From NCBI GenBank assembly GCA_937916075.1, contig CALGHW010000016.1, positions 1 through 6,110 of the forward strand: 6,110 bases of DNA, read 5' to 3'. The position numbers and the translations under genes are program-made. Source of the stretch: an uncultured Prevotella sp. GTDB lineage: Bacteria; Bacteroidota; Bacteroidia; Bacteroidales; Bacteroidaceae. Below, piece by piece: positions 1-4,391 of the stretch; the stretch's first letter is position 1, and every line of letters begins with the position of its first letter. Under the pieces are notes generated by a model. It saw nothing but the letters and a program-made list of their open reading frames with translations. It had not been told where the DNA came from and ran no database searches.

Positions 1-26
1 CAAGCCAAAATAGAGCATAGAATCAT
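1..26 (-). CDS. Possible first codons of the next operon gene (partial, tentative)
   Basis: After the WbsX stop there are 33 bases of A/T-rich sequence, then two closely placed ATGs on the minus strand. The first, at 26, reads M-I-L-C-S-I-L-A to the edge; the second, at 18 in another frame, reads M-L-Y-F-G-L. Both stay open and are hydrophobic, as the start of a membrane protein such as a Wzy polymerase would be. With eight or fewer codons visible, this could equally be non-coding. The 59 bases 1-59 are about 31% G+C by hand count, against 57% in the first 60 bases of the WbsX gene's 3' end. Confidence 0.2.
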
Positions 27-59
27 ATAAATTAATTTTGAGCACCTACTTATCACACT

Positions 60-1166
60 TTACTCTTCGTCGGCAAACTCATTGATGGCCTCGCCCAAGG
101 CCTCCAGATAGCCTCGTCCAAACTTCAGGTCGGGCTCGATATAATTGCCCTCGCCCCATTCGTTCCATGACTTCAGGAAGACGATGCGATGGTCCTCGGC
201 CTTCTGTCCCACATGGCGGAAGGCATCGAGCACATGGCGCTTAAACTTCTGCGGGGTGGAGTGGAGCATGATATGGGCGTTGCGTCCCGACCGGGGCGAG
301 TGGTCCCAGTTGGGGATAATGGTGGGATAACAGTCTTCCGCCCGGTCTTCCTCGGCACAGAAGAAGCGCGACGCGCGCCCATAGTCGATGCGCCGTCCCT
401 GCTTTAGCACCAGGCGCTGAAACTTGGTGAGGGCACGCCCCCAAAGCGAGAAGTCCTTCTTAAAGATGTCAAACATCCGGACCACGACGGTGGCGTCAAA
501 TCCCTTCTGGCGCAACGACTTACACTCGGCATCGTCATTGGTGTGGGCCACGAAGTGCATCTGGAAGCCGTGCTTCGACGCCTCGCGCTGCCACACATCG
601 ATGAAGTGGGCCACATCGGGTATCTTGCCGGGCGCATAGATGACGAAGAGGGGCTTGCCGTCCACCCGGATATACCGGTGGTCCTGAAAGGCCGGCAACA
701 GGTGGTTGAAATGGGCGATATAGTCGGCGTCGCCCGGATAGAGCTGTTCCATGAGCATCCGGTGGGCTCCCTCCTTGCTGAACTGCTTGTCTTCCCAGCT
801 GTGGTTGGCCCAGGCCAGACAGAAGGGGAAGTCGGGCTGGCCCGAGGCCAACACTTCCTCGAAGGGACGCTGGAGCAACTGGCGGCCGTTGCCAAACCAG
901 TAGTGCCAGTAGCAGAAGCCTTCCACGCCATACGCCCGGGCCATGTCGGCCTGGGCTATCCGCGACTCGGGCAGCCGCAGGTCATAATAGCCCAGGTCGG
1001 CCGGCACCCGGGGCTGGTAATGCCCCTTGAACAGGGGGCGCGCCTTGCCCACGTTGGTCCATTCGGTAAATCCCTTTCCCCACCACTCGTCATTCTCGGG
1101 CGTGGGGTGGAACTGGGGCAGATAAAAGGCTATCACCCTCACTTTCTTCTTATTTCGTATTTCCAT
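60..1166 (-). CDS. WbsX family protein (GH99/GH71-like fold), glycan-assembly enzyme of uncertain reaction
   Basis: A 368-residue protein of the WbsX family (Pfam Glyco_tran_WbsX), found in O-antigen and capsule loci and related in fold to GH99/GH71 TIM-barrel glycosidases. The signature N-terminus is clear: VIAFYLPQFHPTPENDEWWG (residues 11-30), then GFTEWTNVGKARPLFKGHYQPR and PADLGYYDLR (56-64). The middle contains GVEGFCYWHYWF (80-91), CLAWANHSW (116-124), DGKPLFVIY (169-177) and PNWDHSPRSG (285-294). The C-terminal motif is LKSWNEWGEGNYIEPD (331-346), with E336 and E339 spaced like the paired catalytic glutamates of GH99 enzymes. No signal peptide or membrane helix is seen, so it should be cytoplasmic. 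ATG 1166 overlaps the preceding gene by 17 bp, suggesting translational coupling; no Shine-Dalgarno is visible. The stop is TAA. The family name implies a glycosyltransferase, but the fold suggests hydrolase or transglycosylase chemistry, and sequence alone does not settle it. Confidence 0.93.
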   Translation of the reverse strand: MEIRNKKKVRVIAFYLPQFHPTPENDEWWGKGFTEWTNVGKARPLFKGHYQPRVPADLGYYDLRLPESRIAQADMARAYGVEGFCYWHYWFGNGRQLLQRPFEEVLASGQPDFPFCLAWANHSWEDKQFSKEGAHRMLMEQLYPGDADYIAHFNHLLPAFQDHRYIRVDGKPLFVIYAPGKIPDVAHFIDVWQREASKHGFQMHFVAHTNDDAECKSLRQKGFDATVVVRMFDIFKKDFSLWGRALTKFQRLVLKQGRRIDYGRASRFFCAEEDRAEDCYPTIIPNWDHSPRSGRNAHIMLHSTPQKFKRHVLDAFRHVGQKAEDHRIVFLKSWNEWGEGNYIEPDLKFGRGYLEALGEAINEFADEE

Positions 1167-1821
1167 ATTGTGTAATCTTGTTCAACAGTTTGTCGATGTC
1201 GGTCTGTTCGTCGATGGGGGTATAGAACACCTCTTCCAATTCGGCCCAACGGTTGCGGGGAATGTCGTTCAGTGAGATTCCTGCCACCCGGCCTATCACC
1301 TGCTCGGGCAGCCTCCACTTCACGAACCGGGCCGGATTGCCCGCCACGATGGCATAGGGCGGCACGTCCTTGGTCACGACAGCCTGGGCACCGACGATGG
1401 CACCCTTGCCTATGGTGACCCCCGACAGGACGGTAGCTCCATAGCCTATCCAAGCCTCATCCTCCACGACGATGGGTCCGCGCGTGGCGGCGTCCTCCTC
1501 GCAGTGGCCGCCAATGATACGGGAGCGTATCGGGAAGGGGAAGAGGGTATGCACCTGATGGTTTCCGCCCAAGATGAAGTGTACGCCGGGGGCCAGCGAC
1601 ACATAGTTGCCGATGGTGAGCCGCTCCGTGTCCGGATAATAGCTCATGACGTGAAGCTCGCCGTAGGTGCCTTGTCCCACGGTCACGACGGCGGGCGGAA
1701 AGGCGTTGCACGCCACTGTCTGGTTATGGCGGTTTTGGCGGCGCCAGGCTTTCTGGAAGCGGCTGAAACGCCAGGAGCGATACAGGCTCCGCACGACAGG
1801 TATCTTATTGATTATCTGCAT
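1150..1821 (-). CDS. Xenobiotic-acyltransferase-type (CatB-related) hexapeptide O-acetyltransferase
   Basis: Left-handed beta-helix acetyltransferase of the XAT/CatB-related group, using acetyl-CoA to acetylate a hydroxyl. At 223 residues it fits the family (about 200-230). Residues 1-40 form a basic, aromatic leader (RSLYRSWRFSRFQKAWRRQN), possibly membrane-associated. Hexapeptide turns begin around LTIGNYVSLAPGVHFILGG (68-86). The likely catalytic histidine is H88 in GGNHQVHTLFPFP, matching the NHxxx...FPF signature of this group. A second coil run (118-165) contains VEDEAWIGYGATVLSGVTIGKGA and ends in the family signature IVAGNPAR. Some relatives inactivate chloramphenicol or streptogramins, but its position among glycan genes points to O-acetylation of a sugar. 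ATG 1821 is 11 bp after the GT8 stop and is preceded by a purine-rich GAACGAAGAAA, the most Shine-Dalgarno-like leader in the window. The 3' end overlaps the next gene by 17 bp. Confidence 0.93.
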   Translation of the reverse strand: MQIINKIPVVRSLYRSWRFSRFQKAWRRQNRHNQTVACNAFPPAVVTVGQGTYGELHVMSYYPDTERLTIGNYVSLAPGVHFILGGNHQVHTLFPFPIRSRIIGGHCEEDAATRGPIVVEDEAWIGYGATVLSGVTIGKGAIVGAQAVVTKDVPPYAIVAGNPARFVKWRLPEQVIGRVAGISLNDIPRNRWAELEEVFYTPIDEQTDIDKLLNKITQYGNTK

Positions 1822-1832
1822 TTTCTTCGTTC

Positions 1833-2813
1833 TTATCGGATAAACTTATTTTTCAGTTTGCCTAAGAAGCGCCGCAGACTGTAGCGTTGCAGGCGCTGGT
1901 AGACAAACAGGGGCTGCAGCGACAGGTAGAGCCGGTAGAGCCCTGCCCTGCGGCATACGGCCATCCACTCGTCAAACTTGGCCACATGGCGGTTGTTCCA
2001 GGGCTTGTCGGCTCCGGGATAATGCAGTTGCACCACCTCGGCAAGCATCTGCCGATACTCCTTGGCGGCCTCGTCCCGATCGGCCAGCCGACTGTTGTTG
2101 GTGTTATACCGGAGGGTATAGGGGTCGAGGGCATACAAATGGTTGCACACCACATACTTGTAGTCCATAAACCGGATGAACGGATGGCAGCACAGGGCGA
2201 TACAGTCTTGCTCTGGCAAGCGCAGCCGATGTACATTCTGCTGGAAATAGTCCACCAGCCGGCGCTCCATGTCGTCCTGGCGGATGGCCTTCAGGTTGAT
2301 GAGCATATAGCCCGCACTAATTTCGTAGTCATTGACGGTCTTGATTTCCTCGGGGGTGAAGGTACCCGCATATTGTGGCAGGTTGGGATTCTCCAGGATG
2401 GGCAGCGTGCCGGCAAAATAGAATTTCTCGTCGGGATAGAGGAAAAAGGAGGCGGAGATATCGTCCGTGAAAATGACATCCACGTCGGAGAAGAGGATGC
2501 GGTCGTATTGTGGAAACATGCTGGCCGCCGTCATCTTGTAAAATATCTCCTTGGAGAAATGGGCCTTGTTGCGCAAGCTTTCCCAACCTGTGTCGTATTC
2601 GGGTGCCGGAACAAAGGACAGGGTGGCGTTGGGAAACTTGCCCACAACGCTCTGCAGGCGGCGCTGCTGACGGGGCGTCAAGCCGGTATGCACGACGTAG
2701 AGGTGATAACGGTACCTGGGAGAGGCTTTCTCCAACAGTGAGTAGAAAGCCACACAGGCCGCCAACACATAATAGCGGTCGAAGGTGAAGAAGATGGGAA
2801 TGGTTTGGGTCAT
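1833..2813 (-). CDS. GT8 family glycosyltransferase (LPS galactosyl/glucosyltransferase-like)
   Basis: Retaining GT-A glycosyltransferase of family GT8, the group that includes LgtC and WaaJ and usually transfers galactose or glucose from a UDP-sugar. The 326-residue length is typical. The N-terminus (IPIFFTFDRYYVLAACVAFYSLL) is the nucleotide-binding strand and helix. The metal-binding DxD motif is D110-V-D112 in RILFSDVDVIF. ISAGYMLINL (165-174) matches the usual NAGVMLINL region, LPEQDCIA (199-206) the usual DQDVLN region, and HYPGADKPW (264-272) the conserved HxxGxxKPW near the C-terminus. The last 35 or so residues are basic and aromatic (QRLQRYSLRRFLGKLKNKFIR), suggesting attachment to the inner face of the membrane. 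ATG 2813 lies 32 bp after the flippase stop; the leader is C-rich with a single G and no Shine-Dalgarno. The stop is TAA. Donor sugar, acceptor and linkage cannot be told from sequence. Confidence 0.94.
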   Translation of the reverse strand: MTQTIPIFFTFDRYYVLAACVAFYSLLEKASPRYRYHLYVVHTGLTPRQQRRLQSVVGKFPNATLSFVPAPEYDTGWESLRNKAHFSKEIFYKMTAASMFPQYDRILFSDVDVIFTDDISASFFLYPDEKFYFAGTLPILENPNLPQYAGTFTPEEIKTVNDYEISAGYMLINLKAIRQDDMERRLVDYFQQNVHRLRLPEQDCIALCCHPFIRFMDYKYVVCNHLYALDPYTLRYNTNNSRLADRDEAAKEYRQMLAEVVQLHYPGADKPWNNRHVAKFDEWMAVCRRAGLYRLYLSLQPLFVYQRLQRYSLRRFLGKLKNKFIR

Positions 2814-2845
2814 GGTGATTGTGGGTATTAGGGTGGTTTGACAGG

Positions 2846-4294
2846 CTATGGCTTCTTCCTGCCCAACCGTTGCAGAAGGAAATCAACACTCTCCGTGAAG
2901 ATGGCCACCCGGAACAGTTTCATCACCCCGGCATACAGGGCGGCCCCCACCAGAATCTTGGCGGCAAAGAGCAGATAGATGTTGGTTATCCACGACGTGA
3001 GCAGCCAGGTGGCCAGCATGGTGGCGGTGGCGATAAGCCCGAAGGGGAGAATGTCGCACACGGCCATGAACAATGTTAGGCCGGTCTCCTTCCGGATGAA
3101 ATGCTGCCACACAAGGAGGTAGAGGATATTGAGCAGCACGAAGCAGCGCACCATCCAGCCGATACCATAGGGATTGCAGGCCAGCAAGACGGCTATCTGG
3201 AGCAGGCTCAAGGCCATGGTGTTCCACATGAAGAGGTCGGACTTGCCCCGGCTGATGAGCAGCGTGGAGTAGAGGGTGGTGACGGGGGCAAAGGCTCCCC
3301 ACACGCACAGTGTCTGCATCAGCGGCACACAGGCTATCCACTTGTCGGTGATGGTGATGACTATCAGCTCGCGCGACACCAACGCCAGTCCCAACAGGGC
3401 CGGGAACGACAGGAATACCGAGAAGCGGAGCATCTTGCGCAGCACGGCACACAGCCGCGGCTTGTCGTCGGAAATCTTGGACAGCACGGGCTGGCCCACG
3501 CTGTTGACCGTTCCGCTTACAAAGTAGTAGGCCATGATGTTCCACTTGTTTGACTGGGTGTAGTGGCCCACCTCGCTCGCGGAATAGAAGCGGCCCAAGA
3601 GGGCCGACAGGATATTGCCGTTGACCTGGGTGAAGATATTGGTAATCAGTATCTTGCTGCTGAAGCTGAACATGGACTTCAACGGACGGAAATCGAAGTG
3701 CAGCGTAGGCCGCCAACGGGAATAATACCAGAAGCTGATATTGGTGACGAGCACATAAACCAGCGACTGGGTGGCCAGCCCCCAGTAGGACATGCCACAA
3801 TAGGCCATGACAATGCCGATGACGCCCGACAGAAACAGGGCCGGAAGCACGGCCTTGGCCCGCTGCTTCACCATCATGTTGCGAAAGAGGTAAGCGCTGT
3901 GGGCGGTGGAAGTACTGGCAAAGAGAAATCCGAGAAAGACGTAACGGGCCAGCGGGGTCAGCTCGGGCTTGTTGTAAAACCGGGCTATCCAGGGCGCGCA
4001 GCAAAACAAGACGCCATACATCAACAGGCCGCACAACAGGCTGAACCAAAACACTGCGTTGTAGTCATCGTGGGTGATGGTCTTCTTGTTGGTCAAGGCC
4101 GACGTGAAACCGCTTTCCTGCAGGGTGCCGGCAATGGCCGTGAAGATGGCCAGCATGCCGACCATGCCATAGTCGGACGGAGTGAGCAGACGTCCCAGCA
4201 CAATACCAAACAAGAGATTGAGTATCTGCTGAAGGCCATTGCTGACGCTGCCCCAAAAAAGTCCTTTGGCCGTTTTCTCTTTCAATGATTCCAT
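2846..4294 (-). CDS. Wzx/WzxC-type polysaccharide flippase (MOP superfamily)
   Basis: Integral inner-membrane protein of the polysaccharide-transporter branch of the MOP superfamily (COG2244). Members flip undecaprenyl-linked oligosaccharides from the cytoplasmic to the periplasmic face. The 482 residues match the family length of about 480-500. The N-terminus LKEKTAKGLFWGSVSNG followed by GRLLTPSDYGMVGM (residues 34-47) and ESGFTSAL (60-67) is characteristic of WzxC-like flippases. About 14 hydrophobic segments can be seen, near residues 14-34, 43-60, 80-99, 115-135, 147-166, 170-190, 212-235, 251-270, 289-306, 325-345, 357-376, 380-398, 411-432 and 436-456. The tail is short and basic (GRKKP). 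ATG 4294 is chosen because the family motif starts directly after it; the frame is open upstream to a TTG at 4375, but that extension is arginine- and tryptophan-rich and unlike the family. There is no clear Shine-Dalgarno; A/T-rich bases precede the start. The stop is TAG. It is first in the polysaccharide run, 97 bp after metG. The exact glycan is unknown. Confidence 0.93.
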   Translation of the reverse strand: MESLKEKTAKGLFWGSVSNGLQQILNLLFGIVLGRLLTPSDYGMVGMLAIFTAIAGTLQESGFTSALTNKKTITHDDYNAVFWFSLLCGLLMYGVLFCCAPWIARFYNKPELTPLARYVFLGFLFASTSTAHSAYLFRNMMVKQRAKAVLPALFLSGVIGIVMAYCGMSYWGLATQSLVYVLVTNISFWYYSRWRPTLHFDFRPLKSMFSFSSKILITNIFTQVNGNILSALLGRFYSASEVGHYTQSNKWNIMAYYFVSGTVNSVGQPVLSKISDDKPRLCAVLRKMLRFSVFLSFPALLGLALVSRELIVITITDKWIACVPLMQTLCVWGAFAPVTTLYSTLLISRGKSDLFMWNTMALSLLQIAVLLACNPYGIGWMVRCFVLLNILYLLVWQHFIRKETGLTLFMAVCDILPFGLIATATMLATWLLTSWITNIYLLFAAKILVGAALYAGVMKLFRVAIFTESVDFLLQRLGRKKP

Positions 4295-4316
4295 GAAACG
4301 GGAAAATTTATTAGAA

Positions 4317-4364
4317 CGCCTGGAGGTCTTGGCCGGCAACGGCCGACACCAAGGCCACCAGACG
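4317..4364 (-). terminator. Long imperfect hairpin between metG and the flippase gene (possible weak terminator or attenuator)
   Basis: Read as minus-strand RNA, this 48-nt segment folds into one stem. 4364-4358 pairs with 4317-4323 (7 pairs, one G-U), then a U-U mismatch, 4356-4355 with 4325-4326, a C-A mismatch, 4353-4349 with 4328-4332, a small internal loop (UGU against G), and 4345-4342 with 4334-4337 around a four-base loop CGUU. That is 18 pairs in all. It begins 27 nt after the metG stop and ends 22 nt before the flippase ATG. The sequence after it is A/U-rich (UUCUAAUAAAUUUU) but has no uninterrupted U-run directly at the stem, so it is not a textbook intrinsic terminator. It could be a leaky terminator, an attenuator or an mRNA 3'-end stabiliser. 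The pairing is directly visible; the function is inferred. Confidence 0.35.
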
Positions 4365-4391
4365 CGATATGACAAAAAACAGAAGCGGGTA

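Noticed and set aside
29..38. Palindrome AAATTAATTT as an operator
   Set aside because: Only 10 bp, within very A/T-rich sequence where such palindromes are expected by chance, and not repeated in the window.
543..1175. Plus-strand open frame of 210 codons opposite the WbsX gene
   Set aside because: No family resemblance; fully explained as the antisense of WbsX.
1887..2741. Plus-strand open frame of 284 codons opposite the GT8 gene
   Set aside because: The opposite strand has a full GT8 protein with DxD and HxxGxxKPW motifs. The plus-strand translation shows no recognisable family and is a by-product of G+C-rich third positions.
3563..4288. Plus-strand open frame of 241 codons opposite the flippase
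   Set aside because: It is Gly/Gln/His/Glu-rich with no domain, and lies entirely over a convincing 14-helix flippase gene.
4295..4316. Possible Bacteroides-type promoter -7 box (TAAATTTT, close to TAnnTTTG) before the flippase
   Set aside because: The nearest TTTG-like upstream element (TTGC) is about 25 bases away instead of about 19-21, and the box is only about 10 bases from the ATG. More likely an A/T-rich translation-start region.
4295..4375. 27-residue N-terminal extension of the flippase from a TTG at 4375
   Set aside because: The extension is Arg/Trp-rich, runs through the hairpin region, and the family N-terminus begins right after ATG 4294.
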